NCBI GenBank assembly: GCA_964501275.1
Contig: CAZCSP010000007.1
Coordinates: forward strand, 1 to 64,000
Source: 55-13 sp964501275
GTDB lineage: Bacteria; Armatimonadota; Fimbriimonadia; Fimbriimonadales; Fimbriimonadaceae
Direction of reading: 5' to 3'
DNA length: 64,000 nt
Below the pieces are notes generated by a model. The model worked only from the letters and a program-made list of their open reading frames with translations. It had not been told where the DNA came from and searched no databases. Below are positions 52,818 to 62,792 of this stretch, one piece after another. The position numbers and the translations under genes were made by a program. The number at the start of each line of letters is the position of its first letter. The first letter of the stretch is position 1.

Positions 52818-53786
52818 ATGACCCCTGCAGGCCCGGCTCAGGCGGAACGATCCGTCTCCTACACGAATCCGGTCTTTCCCGAGTACTTCGCCGACCCCTT
52901 CGTCTTTCTCCACGAAGGGGTCTACTACGCGGTCGGCACCTCTCCTTTGTTAGAAGGTCAGTTCAGCGTGTTGAGGTCTCTGGACCTCGTGAACTGGCAT
53001 CGCCTGGGAACCGCTCTGGAAACGTCCGCAGGGTTTGAAGGCGGCAGCTTCTGGGCGCCCGAGGTCGCCATTGCCGATGGCCGGTTCTATCTGTACTACT
53101 CGGTAGGGAAGGGCGACAAAAGCCATCATCTTCGCGTGGCCGTCTCCGCAAAGCCAGAGGGTCCCTATGAGGACTTGGGAAGGCTCACCCCCGAGGACTC
53201 CATCTTCGCTATCGACGCCAGCCCCTATCGCCACGCCGACGGCGATTGGTATCTCTTCTATGCGACCGACCTTCTCGACGGCGACCGCCCCGGAACCTCC
53301 CTGGTAGTGGACCGACTGCTCGACATGACGACGTTGGCGGGAACGCCGCAGGTAGTCGCCCGAGCCAGCCAGGATTGGCAGAGGTTTGAGGCGAACCGGG
53401 CAATCTACGGACGAACCCTCGATTGGCATACTCTGGAGGGCCCCTGCGCGGTCTTCCGAAACGGCAAGGTCTACTGCCTCTACAGCGGCGGCAACTGGCA
53501 GAACGAAACCTACGGCGTGGACTTCGCCGTCGCCGACCACCCTCTCGGGCCATATCGATCCGATACGCCCGCCACGCCGAGGCTCCTGCAAACCTTGCCC
53601 GGCCAAGTGATCGGTCCGGGCCATAACTCCATTGTCGCCGGGCCGGATGGGAAGACCGAGTACATCGTCTACCACGCCTGGGACGCAGGTAGAACCGCGA
53701 GGCTGATGCGCCTGGATCGCCTAGAATGGACGGAAGACGGGCCGACTTGCGACGGTCCCAGCATCGACGAACGCCATGTGACTTAA
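52818..53786 (+). CDS. GH43-family glycoside hydrolase (intracellular)
   Basis: 322 residues, no signal peptide. Catalytic base Asp26 (FADPFVF), pKa modulator Asp133 (AIDASPY), and acid Glu207 in TLEGPCAVFRNG, the normal triad. Substrate probably an arabino- or xylo-oligosaccharide, brought in by the ABC transporter encoded next. It adjoins the solute-binding protein with no gap. Confidence 0.87.
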   Translation: MTPAGPAQAERSVSYTNPVFPEYFADPFVFLHEGVYYAVGTSPLLEGQFSVLRSLDLVNWHRLGTALETSAGFEGGSFWAPEVAIADGRFYLYYSVGKGDKSHHLRVAVSAKPEGPYEDLGRLTPEDSIFAIDASPYRHADGDWYLFYATDLLDGDRPGTSLVVDRLLDMTTLAGTPQVVARASQDWQRFEANRAIYGRTLDWHTLEGPCAVFRNGKVYCLYSGGNWQNETYGVDFAVADHPLGPYRSDTPATPRLLQTLPGQVIGPGHNSIVAGPDGKTEYIVYHAWDAGRTARLMRLDRLEWTEDGPTCDGPSIDERHVT

Positions 53787-55028
53787 ATGCGACTGCGCCA
53801 CTTCTTCGCTCTCATCCCGCTCGCCTGCTTGTGCAGTTGCTCGTCGGTGGGCAAGGAGAGCGGCGCGGGGGGGGTGGAGGTCAACTTCTGGAACGGCTTC
53901 TCCGGCCCCGACGGGCAGCAGATGGAGAAGATCGTCAGCCAGTTCAACAAGGAGCACGAGGGCCGCATCCGGGTCCGAATGCAGATCATACCCTGGGGCA
54001 CCTTCTACGACAAGGTCACCCTCGGCCTGGCCTTCGGCGGTGCGCCCGAGGTGTTCGTCCTCCACGTCAATCGCTTCCCCGAGTATGCCAATCACAAGGT
54101 TCTGGGCCATATCGACGACCTGATCGCCCGCGACGGCCCCGAGGAATCCGACTTCGTGTCTGCACCCTGGAAAGCCACTTTTTGGGAAGGCAAACAACTG
54201 GCCCTGCCCCTGGACTGCCACCCCCTTGGCCTTTACTACAACCTGGATCTCTTTGAAAAGGCGGGAATCAAAGCGCCTCCGACCAACCTGGCCGAGTTTC
54301 TGGAGATAGCGAAGAAACTGACCATCGACCAAGACCGCGACGGCCGCCCGGAGCAGTGGGGGTTCGCCTTCACCTGGCTTCACTCCAACTCCTACTGCTT
54401 CCTCAACCAGTTTGGTGCGAGCCTGCTGACCGAGGACCTGAGCCAATCCGGCCTTTCGACCCCCGAAGCCCGCGCCGCAATGGATTGCATGCGCATGATC
54501 ATCGACCAGAAAGTGGGTCCCAGGCCTGAGGGGCAGGATGCGTGGCTGGGCTTCCAGACGGGCAAGGTCGCGATGGCGATGGAGGGCGTCTATATGATGA
54601 CCTCGCTGGAGAAGCAGAAGGGTCTCCGCTATGCCGCCGCCCCCGTTCCCCAATTCGGCCCCAAGAAGGCGGTCTGGGCCGGGTCGCACTTGCTGACGAT
54701 GCCCGCCAAACTCTCCGACGCCAAGCGCGAAGCCGCCTGGACCTTCATGCGCTATCTCAGCGACCACAGCCTGACTTGGGCGGAAGGCGGGCAGGTGCCG
54801 GTGCGGAAGTCGATTTTGGATACTCGAGGCTTCCGGAACTTGAAGGTTCAGTCCGAGTTTGCGAAGCAGTTGGACGATGTGGTCTTTGAGCCGCAGAGCG
54901 TGAACTATAACCTGATCGCCACGTTCGGCGACTCGGCATTTGAGGCGATTCTCAACCAGACTCCGAACGCTAATACCGCCCTGGACACTGCGACCCGGCG
55001 CATCAACAATGTTCTGGAGCGGCAATGA
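53787..55028 (+). CDS. Sugar-binding lipoprotein of an ABC transporter
   Basis: 413 residues. Lipobox LCSC, with the lipidated Cys18, then VEVNFWNGFSGPDGQQME, the CUT1-family extracellular solute-binding start; GGAPEVFVLHVNRFPEY and WYGGA-like sites follow. It delivers sugar to the permease encoded next (ATGA overlap). Confidence 0.9.
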   Translation: MRLRHFFALIPLACLCSCSSVGKESGAGGVEVNFWNGFSGPDGQQMEKIVSQFNKEHEGRIRVRMQIIPWGTFYDKVTLGLAFGGAPEVFVLHVNRFPEYANHKVLGHIDDLIARDGPEESDFVSAPWKATFWEGKQLALPLDCHPLGLYYNLDLFEKAGIKAPPTNLAEFLEIAKKLTIDQDRDGRPEQWGFAFTWLHSNSYCFLNQFGASLLTEDLSQSGLSTPEARAAMDCMRMIIDQKVGPRPEGQDAWLGFQTGKVAMAMEGVYMMTSLEKQKGLRYAAAPVPQFGPKKAVWAGSHLLTMPAKLSDAKREAAWTFMRYLSDHSLTWAEGGQVPVRKSILDTRGFRNLKVQSEFAKQLDDVVFEPQSVNYNLIATFGDSAFEAILNQTPNANTALDTATRRINNVLERQ

Positions 55029-55888
55029 AGCGGGGCCAGGGATTCGCCGCGACCCTCTTCCTGTTGCCCTACGCGATCCTGTTTCTCGTCTTCATCCTCG
55101 GCCCCCTCATCTACGGCTTCTGGATCAGCCTGCACAACTGGCACATCCTGAGCCAAGACGTGCCGTTCGTCGGGTTCAAGAACTACTCCACCGCTCTCGG
55201 CGACGACCTGTTCCTCCACTCGCTGGCGAGGACGGCCTACTTCGTCTTGCTGGCGGTTCCCTTGGGCAATGCTCTGTCGCTGCTGATGGCGATTGGGTTG
55301 AACCAGGGCTACCGGGGCACTGCGTTCTATAGCGTTTGCTTCTACCTGCCCGTCATCCTGTCCATCTCAGTCACCGCAATCCTGTGGCGATGGCTCTACT
55401 CCTCCGAGAGCGGTCTGCTGAACTACTATCTGGGAACCCAAACCCAATGGCTGGGCAGTCCCACCTGGGCCATGCCGAGCATTGTGCTGATGAGCATCTG
55501 GTGGGGAGCCGGAGGCAATATGTTGGTGTATCTTGCTGCGCTGAAAGGCGTTCCCAAGGAACAGTTGGAGGCCGCCAGCCTGGATGGAGCCCGACCAGGG
55601 CGCAGGTTCTGGGCGGTGAGTTGGCCCGCCATCCGCCCCGCGACCCTGTTCTGCCTGGTCATGTCGATCATCGCCGCCTCCCAGGTCTTCGGCCAAACCT
55701 TCATCCTCACCAACGGCGGCCCCGCCGACTCCACGCTAACGGTCGCGCTCTACATGTACCGCCAAGGCTTCGGCATGTATCAACTGGGCTACGCCAGCGC
55801 CGTAGCCTACATCCTCTTCGCCCTGGTCCTGACACTATCGGTAGTCCAGTTCAAAATGATGTCCAAAGCCCTCCGCCCCGACGCTTGA
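55025..55888 (+). CDS. Sugar ABC transporter permease (MalF/CUT1 type)
   Basis: 287 residues with six membrane helices; EAA loop EQLEAASLDGARPGRRFWAV at about 178-197. Overlaps the binding-protein gene by ATGA. With the MalG-type permease at 49680 it would form the membrane channel; the ATPase must come from elsewhere. Confidence 0.9.
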   Translation: MKRGQGFAATLFLLPYAILFLVFILGPLIYGFWISLHNWHILSQDVPFVGFKNYSTALGDDLFLHSLARTAYFVLLAVPLGNALSLLMAIGLNQGYRGTAFYSVCFYLPVILSISVTAILWRWLYSSESGLLNYYLGTQTQWLGSPTWAMPSIVLMSIWWGAGGNMLVYLAALKGVPKEQLEAASLDGARPGRRFWAVSWPAIRPATLFCLVMSIIAASQVFGQTFILTNGGPADSTLTVALYMYRQGFGMYQLGYASAVAYILFALVLTLSVVQFKMMSKALRPDA

Positions 55889-56096
55889 CAACTCCCCAGG
55901 GCTGCGGGACGTCCTAATATTGAAACACCGTCACCTCGAACCGCGTCCTTGGCCAATACTCCTAATATGCGGAAACGTTTACAATCTCTTAACATAGGCC
56001 AGATAGAACAGCGTTAGGATCGCCGATGCAGCGTTGGCGAAGTGAGAACCGATGGCGCTGGCACAGCAACTACGACGGGAGGAGCGGACCACGGCG

Positions 56097-56768
56097 ATGA
56101 AGTTATTGATCGTTGACGACGAACCCACCATTTTGGAGACGGTAGAGAACAAGTTCCGCAAGGAGGGATTCTCGACCTTTACCGCCGACTCCGCGGAGGA
56201 GGGGATGCGTCTATTTCGTCGCGTCAAGCCTGACTTGGTGATCCTGGACATCATGCTTCCCCAGCGCAGCGGCTACGATTTCTGCCGGGCTATTCGGCGG
56301 GACAGTCAGACGCCCATCATCTTCCTCTCCGCCAAAGCCGACGAGTCGGACCGCATCAAGGGGCTGGAGCTGGGGGCCGACGACTATGTGGTCAAGCCGT
56401 TCAACCTGAGCGAACTGGCGGCGCGGGTAAAGGCGATTCTTCGCCGCGCCACCGGGGAGCCGGTCAAAGAAGTCGTCGAGCGCGGCAACCTGCGCATCGA
56501 CCCCCGGAGCCATGAGGCGTGGCTGGAGGACCAGCCGCTCAACCTCTCCCCCAAAGAGTTCGCCCTCCTCTACTTCCTCGCCCGCAATGCGGGGCAAGTC
56601 TTCTCCCGCGACGCCCTGTTGGACCGCGTCTGGGGCCGCGACGCCTTCGTCTCCGCCCGTACGGTCGACGTCCATATCCGCTGGCTGAGAACGCACATCG
56701 AACAAGACCCCCAAAACCCTGTCCGGTTGGTGACCGTGCGGGGAGTTGGATACAAGTTTGGGGGGTGA
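56097..56768 (+). CDS. OmpR-type two-component response regulator
   Basis: 223 residues from ATG 56097, with GGGAGGAG 12 bases ahead. Receiver domain: Asp7-Asp8, phosphorylated Asp51 (ILDIMLP), Lys100. The C-terminal winged-helix domain (~125-222) ends in RTVDVHIRWLRTHIEQDP and RGVGYKFGG. No histidine kinase gene is adjacent. Confidence 0.92.
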   Translation: MKLLIVDDEPTILETVENKFRKEGFSTFTADSAEEGMRLFRRVKPDLVILDIMLPQRSGYDFCRAIRRDSQTPIIFLSAKADESDRIKGLELGADDYVVKPFNLSELAARVKAILRRATGEPVKEVVERGNLRIDPRSHEAWLEDQPLNLSPKEFALLYFLARNAGQVFSRDALLDRVWGRDAFVSARTVDVHIRWLRTHIEQDPQNPVRLVTVRGVGYKFGG

Positions 56769-57000
56769 GGGCGTTGGGTTTTTGGTTTTAGGTTCCTCGG
56801 TTTTAGGTTGGCGTTGCGGTGTTTCGGCATTTCGGCGCTACGGCTTTTCGGTTGCCAAGTAGAGGATCGAAGGACAAGAGGGATGGCCGTGTTACAGGGG
56901 GCAAGCGTTGCTTCACCTATGCCCATTTATTTAACCGCAACGCCGTTATGCCGCCATGCCGAAACACCGTCCCAACACCTAAAACCCAATGCCCAAAGCC
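56765..57000. repeat. Mirrored GT/AC-rich repeat pair (family E)
   Basis: Left tract (56773-56840: ggttttaggttcctcgg and gcgttgcggtgtttcggc) is mirrored by 56930-57000 (aaccgcaacgcc, atgccgaaacaccg, cctaaaacccaatg). Intergenic, and just ahead of the dprA-like gene. Confidence 0.75.
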
Positions 57001-57028
57001 CAGCCCCTTCTATGCCATACTAACGTCC

Positions 57029-58057
57029 TTGGTACGGAAGAACTTGGAGATTGGGTGGCGGGTGGTGTTGGGGGCGCTCTATTTGGCGGGGACGCCGCAT
57101 GGGCTGCACCTGGATCGGCGGCGGTGGCCGACGGTGTTGGGGGCGTTGCGGTCTCTGGGGCTGACGGTGGGCGATGCCGAGGCGGGGTTGCGGGCGAAGG
57201 GGCTGATCGCTGAGGCAATGGCACTGTCGGCGGGCGGCGTCTTGGATTGGGCGCAAGCGGCGGTAGAGAGCGGACGGGTGCTGACTTGCTTGTGCGACGG
57301 CTATCCCGAGCGGTGGCTGGCAGTCTTGGGCGATCAGGCTCTGCCGGTGGGTTGGATTGGCGGTGATAACTGTGATGGAGGTGATGGAGGTGACAGCGTG
57401 AAACGTGATGGACGCGATGCCGTTTGCCCATTCACTTATTCACCTCCATCTCGACCATCACCTCCATCATCCCGATCACCCCAATCATCCCCACCCTGCC
57501 TCGGCATCGTGGGGAGTCGGAACGTGGACCCTTTGGTCCATCGATTCTGCGCGGAGGCGGCGCGGGTGGCGGTGGATTTGGGCTATCGGGTGGTCTCGGG
57601 CGGAGCGGTGGGGTGCGACCGGGCGGCGTTGGAGGCGGCCGCGCGGCATGGCGGGCAAAGCCTTTGCCTGCTTCCCTACGGGATCGACTTGGCGGATGGG
57701 GACGCCCCTCCGGGGCAGAGCCAACTCTCTTTCTGTGCGCCTCGGGAGCCGTTTTCACGGGGGCGGGCGATGGAGCGCAACACGTTGATCTACGCGACGG
57801 GGCGCATCGCCATTGTGGGGCAGGTTCGCTTTCGGGAAGGCGGGACGTGGCATGGGGCGACAGCGGCTCTGCGGCGCGGATCGACGCGGCTGCTGGTTCG
57901 TCGGCCGGGGCCTTATGAGCCCGAAGACATCGTTCGCGGCGCCCAAGCCCTGGTCGCGTTGGGCGCGGCTTATCTGGACGATCCCGCCCAGATTGAGGAT
58001 CACTTGGCGATGCCCGCCCCTGATCTTGGTCTTTTTGCGGGCTTAAAAGCAGGGTAG
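57029..58057 (+). CDS. DNA-processing protein DprA-like (SLOG family)
   Basis: About 342 residues from a TTG near 57029 (other starts are possible; the upstream frame is repeat-derived). The Rossmann-like core has the GIVGSRNVDP motif (GSR) and the GYRVVSGGAVGCD loop, where DprA proteins bind single-stranded DNA and load RecA. A ~50-residue low-complexity segment rich in Gly-Asp, then Pro-Ser lies just before the GSR motif; it is encoded by a repeat tract (57365-57500). Without it, the protein is near normal size. Confidence 0.78.
   Translation: MVRKNLEIGWRVVLGALYLAGTPHGLHLDRRRWPTVLGALRSLGLTVGDAEAGLRAKGLIAEAMALSAGGVLDWAQAAVESGRVLTCLCDGYPERWLAVLGDQALPVGWIGGDNCDGGDGGDSVKRDGRDAVCPFTYSPPSRPSPPSSRSPQSSPPCLGIVGSRNVDPLVHRFCAEAARVAVDLGYRVVSGGAVGCDRAALEAAARHGGQSLCLLPYGIDLADGDAPPGQSQLSFCAPREPFSRGRAMERNTLIYATGRIAIVGQVRFREGGTWHGATAALRRGSTRLLVRRPGPYEPEDIVRGAQALVALGAAYLDDPAQIEDHLAMPAPDLGLFAGLKAG
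57365..57500. repeat. Repeat tract inside the dprA-like gene
   Basis: gtgatggaggtgatggagg at ~57371-57389 faces tcacctccatctcgaccatc and cacctccatcatcccgatc at ~57440-57480, an inverted arrangement of the same cgtgat/tcacctcc words as at 41400-41690. The reading frame stays open through the whole tract. Confidence 0.75.
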
Positions 58058-58103
58058 AGGCGAGCTGTCGGGGAGTAAACTGCTCGTTCGCACCGATCTC
58101 ACC

Positions 58104-61100
58104 ATGCTCAAGCATTCCGACCTTACTCGCCGCCGCATCGCCCAATTTCTCAAGAACGAACTCGAACCCCGCATCTACGGAGAGCACGCTCCGCTTACCA
58201 TCGAGTTCAACGACGCCCCCGCGTCCACCCAAAACGAAGCCAAGAAAGGGACTTGGCGGACCGTCGAGCCTGGCTTCCAGTACGGCCCGGCCTACACCAC
58301 CTTCTGGTTCCGCCTGACCGGCGAAGTCCCGGCCACGATGCAGGAGAAGGAGATCGCGGTCGTCGCCGAAGTAGGGGGCGAGCGCACGGTTTGGAAAGAC
58401 AACTCCCCGTGGTGCGGCATCGACTGGGCCCACACCGACATGGGCTGGCTGGACGGCAAGATGTTCCCCAGTTCGAAGTCCGGCAAGGAGAAAAAGCTGG
58501 AGGTTTACGTCCAAGTCTATACCAGCAATCCCCAAGTCAAAGTTCACGGACGAGAGCCGAAGCGCGAGCAGCTCGTCGAGAGAGTGGAGAAGGCGGAGAT
58601 CGTGGTGATCGACCGCGAGATCAAGGATCTGAAGTACGATGTGGAGTTTGCCCTCGACCTCTGCGAGTCCATCGAAAAGGAAGGCCCGGCCTACGCCACG
58701 ATCCTTCGCGCCCTCAACGACGTGGCCAACGCCTTTAACGAGGCCCACCGGGAGACCATCGCCCGTTGCCGCAAGATCCTTCGGGATGCGATGGGTTCCC
58801 TGAGCGGGGACGTCAAGCACACCCTCTACCCGGTTGGCCACGCCCACCTGGACACGGCCTGGCTGTGGCCTATCGAGATCACCAAGAAGAAGATGGCCCA
58901 CACCACCGCCACCCAGCTTGGGCTGCTGGAGCGATACCCGGAGTACGTCTTCGTCCACTCCCAGGCCAGTCAGTACGAGTGGCTGGAGAAGGAGTATCCC
59001 AAGCTCTACGAGCGGGTGAAAGCCGCCATCGACCGGGGCCAGTGGGAGCCGGTGGGCTCGATGTGGGTGGAGGCGGACTGCAACCTCACAGGCGCGGAGT
59101 CGCTGGTGAGGCAGTTCCTCTACGGGCGGCGCTACTTCCGGGACAAGCTGGGCTACGAAACCCACGATATGTGGCTCCCCGATGTGTTCGGCTACTCGGC
59201 GGCCCTGCCCCAAATCCTCGCGAAGTTCAACATCAAATACTTCCTCACCCAGAAGATCAGTTGGAACCAGTTCAACAAGTTCCCCCACCACACGTTCTGG
59301 TGGCAGGGGATCGACGGGACCCGCGTTTGGAGCCACTTCCCGCCCGCCGACACCTACAACGCCAGCGGTGAACCGAAGGAAGTCTTGGCATCCGTCAAGC
59401 GATACAAGGATCATGCGCGCGCCGATCAATCGCTGTACGTCTTCGGCCATGGCGACGGTGGCGGCGGTCCAACCGAGCGGCACCTGGAATTCATCCGGCG
59501 CGGACGCCTGGCTCCCGAGTACCCGGAGATGCTGGCGGGCAAGCGGGCGATCGACTTCTTCCGCGAGGCAAAGGCCAAATCCAAGGATCTGGCGACCTGG
59601 GTGGGCGAGCTCTATCTGGAGCTTCATCGGGGAACCTATACCAGCCAGGCAGCCAATAAGAAGGGCAACCGGGTCAGCGAATTCCTGTTGCGCGACGCCG
59701 AACTGCTCGCCTGCTTCAGCCCCGGCTTTCCCAAGGACTACCCCGCCGACGACTTGGAAGCAGCCTGGAAGCTGGTGCTGCTCAACCAGTTCCACGACAT
59801 CATCCCCGGGTCCTCGGTGAATGAGGTCTATCGGGATTCGGACATAGACTACGCGAAGATCGCCGAGATGGGGGCGAAGATCGTGGAGAGCAGTCTGAAG
59901 AAGATCGGGCAACGGCTGGATACCGCCGATATGGACCGCCCGGTGGCCCTTTTCCACAACTCCCAGGTGGCATCCCAGGCCGAGATCCCCTGGACCGAAA
60001 CCGAGGCCCCCACCGCCCTGGAGACCAGTGAAGAGCTGTTGCCCGTGCAGTTGGTGGAGGAGTTTGGCGAGCGGAAGCTGATCTTCCAAACCCCCCAGAC
60101 CGCCCTCGGAACAGTGGCGGTCGGCGACCTCTGCGACGTTCCGGTCAAGGGTCGGATGCGGCTGAAGTCGGCGGGGAGGCGGCTGGAGAACCACGAGTGG
60201 TCGGTCCGGTTCGACGCCAACGGCAACATCACCAGCATCGAGAGCTTGGAGGACGGGAGCGAATTTATCGAGCCCGGCAAGTTGGCCAATATGTTCCAAC
60301 TGCTGGAGGACAAACCCCTCTTCTGGAGCGCCTGGGATGTGGATGTGTTCAGCTACGAAACCGCCCAGGACCTGGTGAAGAGCGAGAGCTTTGAGATCGT
60401 GGAGCGCGGCCCGGTGCGCGTGGCGGCCGAGGTCGTGAAGAAGTTCGGTAAGTCCACCATCCGCCAACGCATCAGCCTCGGCCCCACCCCCGGCATCCGG
60501 TTCGACACCGAGATCGACTGGCACGAGGAGGACAAGATGCTGAAGGTGGCCTTCCCCGTCAACGTCAACTCTCCCCGCGCCACCTACGAGATCCAGTTCG
60601 GCAACGTCGAGCGACCCACCCACTATAACACGAGTTGGGACATGGCTCGGTTCGAGGTCTGCGCTCAAAAATGGGTGGACCTGAGCGAGGGGGACCAGGG
60701 CGTGGCGTTGCTGAACGACAGCAAGTACGGCCACGACATCAACGGCAACGTGATGCGCATCTCCCTGCTAAGAGCCCCCAAGGCTCCCGACCCCGAGTGC
60801 GATATGGGCGTGCATCGGTTCAGCTACGTCCTCCTCCCCCACTACGGTCCCTACAACTACGCGGGCGTGGTGCAGGCGGCTTATGCGTTGAACGCCCCGG
60901 TGCGCCACGCTTTCCTGAACCCCAAGCGGGGGGAGAACGGAGCCCTGCCGCCGCTGATGTCCTGCGACGACCGGAACATCGTGATCGAGTCGGTGAAGAA
61001 GGCGGAAGACAGCAGCGACCTGATCGTGCGGCTCTACGAGTGCCACAACGCCCGCGGTCGAGCGGAACTGTCGTGTGCGTTGCCGGTCAAGGGCGCATCC

Positions 61101-61208
61101 CTCTGCGACCTGGAGGAGAACAACCTGGGCGACTTGGAGTTGGTCGACGGCGCGATTCCGGTGGACTATAAGCCGTTCGAGATTCTGACCGTGCGGGTGA
61201 GGATCTAG
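58104..61208 (+). CDS. Alpha-mannosidase, GH38 family
   Basis: 1034 residues, cytoplasmic (no signal peptide). Zinc ligands: His248 and Asp250 in GHAHLDTAW, and His564 in FHDIIPGSS; the nucleophile and ligand is Asp360 (WLPDVFGYS). C-terminal half is the beta-rich GH38C region. It removes alpha-mannosyl residues from glycans or oligosaccharides taken up by the cell. Length normal for this family. Confidence 0.93.
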   Translation: MLKHSDLTRRRIAQFLKNELEPRIYGEHAPLTIEFNDAPASTQNEAKKGTWRTVEPGFQYGPAYTTFWFRLTGEVPATMQEKEIAVVAEVGGERTVWKDNSPWCGIDWAHTDMGWLDGKMFPSSKSGKEKKLEVYVQVYTSNPQVKVHGREPKREQLVERVEKAEIVVIDREIKDLKYDVEFALDLCESIEKEGPAYATILRALNDVANAFNEAHRETIARCRKILRDAMGSLSGDVKHTLYPVGHAHLDTAWLWPIEITKKKMAHTTATQLGLLERYPEYVFVHSQASQYEWLEKEYPKLYERVKAAIDRGQWEPVGSMWVEADCNLTGAESLVRQFLYGRRYFRDKLGYETHDMWLPDVFGYSAALPQILAKFNIKYFLTQKISWNQFNKFPHHTFWWQGIDGTRVWSHFPPADTYNASGEPKEVLASVKRYKDHARADQSLYVFGHGDGGGGPTERHLEFIRRGRLAPEYPEMLAGKRAIDFFREAKAKSKDLATWVGELYLELHRGTYTSQAANKKGNRVSEFLLRDAELLACFSPGFPKDYPADDLEAAWKLVLLNQFHDIIPGSSVNEVYRDSDIDYAKIAEMGAKIVESSLKKIGQRLDTADMDRPVALFHNSQVASQAEIPWTETEAPTALETSEELLPVQLVEEFGERKLIFQTPQTALGTVAVGDLCDVPVKGRMRLKSAGRRLENHEWSVRFDANGNITSIESLEDGSEFIEPGKLANMFQLLEDKPLFWSAWDVDVFSYETAQDLVKSESFEIVERGPVRVAAEVVKKFGKSTIRQRISLGPTPGIRFDTEIDWHEEDKMLKVAFPVNVNSPRATYEIQFGNVERPTHYNTSWDMARFEVCAQKWVDLSEGDQGVALLNDSKYGHDINGNVMRISLLRAPKAPDPECDMGVHRFSYVLLPHYGPYNYAGVVQAAYALNAPVRHAFLNPKRGENGALPPLMSCDDRNIVIESVKKAEDSSDLIVRLYECHNARGRAELSCALPVKGASLCDLEENNLGDLELVDGAIPVDYKPFEILTVRVRI

Positions 61209-61856
61209 GCGTTTAACCACAACGGCACGGCGGCACAACGTTGGTGGGCATAGCCCCTTCGGTGTCCGTCTGCGCCTTCAGTGGTCTTTCCACCTGGCGG
61301 GACTAACCCACCCGAAGGGACCCAGTCGAGGTGGCTGAAAAGGCTGCTTCTACCGCAAGAAGGGCGCAAGGAGATTTAACCCAACCGGTTCCCTTTGCGC
61401 TTCCTTGTTTCTTCGTGCCCTTTGCGGTGAGAGGAAACCGGTCGCACGCACCCACCGTTCGACTAGCCTGGATTATTCGTGATAGGTTCAAACCGCGTGC
61501 AGACAGCATCTTCGCGGTCGAACCTTGGTTATCGGGGTAGGGCACATGCCATCGGTGGTTCTTTAAATCGGAGAACGATGAAACCACCGAGGGCCGCCGA
61601 GGACCACCGAAGGTCTATCGGCAGTCTCGAAAGACGCTCATGATTATTCCCGACTAGGCTGTGGTCCTGGCTGGATTGCAGTCAGATGACGGGGGGCCAT
61701 GGCCTAAACCCTGGTTAAAGGAAACAAACAAGCCGAGCTTGAGCTAACTCTCTGCCCGTCTCACTGATATCTTCAGGAGATTTGGCACCGAACAGAATCT
61801 GGGTTGGACAGGTGATCGTTGCCCTCATGGATCCGTTTTTTTGACCGACTGAATGC
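61209..61856. other. Intergenic region with repeats, no gene
   Basis: 648 bases. 61330-61440 is a degraded relative of the family A element (ccctttgcgcttccttgtt and ccctttgcggtgag), and 61577-61614 is a clear family B unit. From 61640 to 61850 I see only unique sequence without a convincing gene. Confidence 0.6.
61577..61614 (+). repeat. Dispersed repeat (family B), third copy
   Basis: GATGAAACCACCGAG continuing with CCGCCGAGGACCACCGAAGG. It matches 5318-5357 and the reverse of 5096-5134. Lies in the gap between the mannosidase and the DAG-kinase-like gene. Confidence 0.8.
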
Positions 61857-62738
61857 TCACCCTAGAGGCTTCATTACTTGGACGGCGTGAGGGAGGGATT
61901 TGAATTGGGCGGGGGTGCGGGCTTTGATTTCTCCGTCTACCGTGATGCGCATGGTGGGGGTGGTGGTGAGGGAGAGGGCTTTGGTTTCGAATGAGAAGAC
62001 CTCGGGCATCTCTACATGATGGCCGCGGAACAGGCCCATGCCGTATCGGACGAGGGTTCCTCGGCCCGCCTCTCGGAGGACGTAGCCGGACAGGTTGCCG
62101 CTCTGGATGCTGGCCTCCGGGGTTACCTCGAACGGGCCGCCGTGGTATCGGCCGCTCCCGACCACCACTTGGACGGTGCGAAACTGATGGGATTCGCCGT
62201 TCAGACTCAAATCCGCCATGAACGGGCGGGATTTGAAGGCGGCTTTGGCAATCGCCACCAGGTACGCGGCCCGGCCCAGCTTCTTCTTGGACTCGTCGGT
62301 GAGTTCTTGGGCGATGCGAGTGGTGAGGCCGATGGTCGCGACGTTGACGAAGGTGAGATCGTTCACCTGGCCCAAGTCGATGAGTTGGGGCTTGCCCTCC
62401 AAGATGGTCTCGACCGCCGTCTCCACATCGGCGGCGATGCCGAGGTCGCGGGCCAGGGAGTTGCCCGTGCCGAGGGGAAGCACGCCCAGGATGGATTGAG
62501 AGCCGATGAAATGCTCAGCAACGGCGCTGAAAGTACCGTCGCCGCCTCCCACGCAGACCAACGGAATCTCGGCGCGGATGGCTTTCTTTACCAGGTTGGA
62601 GATGTTCTTGGGGTCTTTCAGGAGCTTGGATATCTCCAACTCGACCCCGGCATTCTCCAAGGCTTCCTCCACCTGGGAGAACCACTCCCGCCCCCTGCGA
62701 GACTTTCCATTCACGATGAGGGCGGCGGTGGTTGGCAT
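61857..62738 (-). CDS. Diacylglycerol kinase-family protein (DagK/YegS-like)
   Basis: 293 residues from ATG 62738. Nucleotide-binding GGGDGT at 64-69 and LGTGN at 89-93, the DAGK catalytic signature. It phosphorylates a lipid such as diacylglycerol, perhaps a sphingoid- or YegS-type substrate; cannot be told apart by eye. It is preceded on the same strand by the FNR gene, 54 bases away. Confidence 0.87.
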   Translation of the reverse strand: MPTTAALIVNGKSRRGREWFSQVEEALENAGVELEISKLLKDPKNISNLVKKAIRAEIPLVCVGGGDGTFSAVAEHFIGSQSILGVLPLGTGNSLARDLGIAADVETAVETILEGKPQLIDLGQVNDLTFVNVATIGLTTRIAQELTDESKKKLGRAAYLVAIAKAAFKSRPFMADLSLNGESHQFRTVQVVVGSGRYHGGPFEVTPEASIQSGNLSGYVLREAGRGTLVRYGMGLFRGHHVEMPEVFSFETKALSLTTTPTMRITVDGEIKARTPAQFKSLPHAVQVMKPLG

Positions 62739-62792
62739 GATCGGCATTACGGCATTAGGCGTTGCGGCATTTGGCGCCAGCCACATTCTCCA

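Noticed and set aside
57432..60734. Very long minus-strand open reading frame (about 1100 codons) opposite the alpha-mannosidase and dprA-like genes
   Set aside because: It mirrors the GC-rich codon pattern of the GH38 gene, has no family motif, and the plus-strand protein has intact active-site residues.
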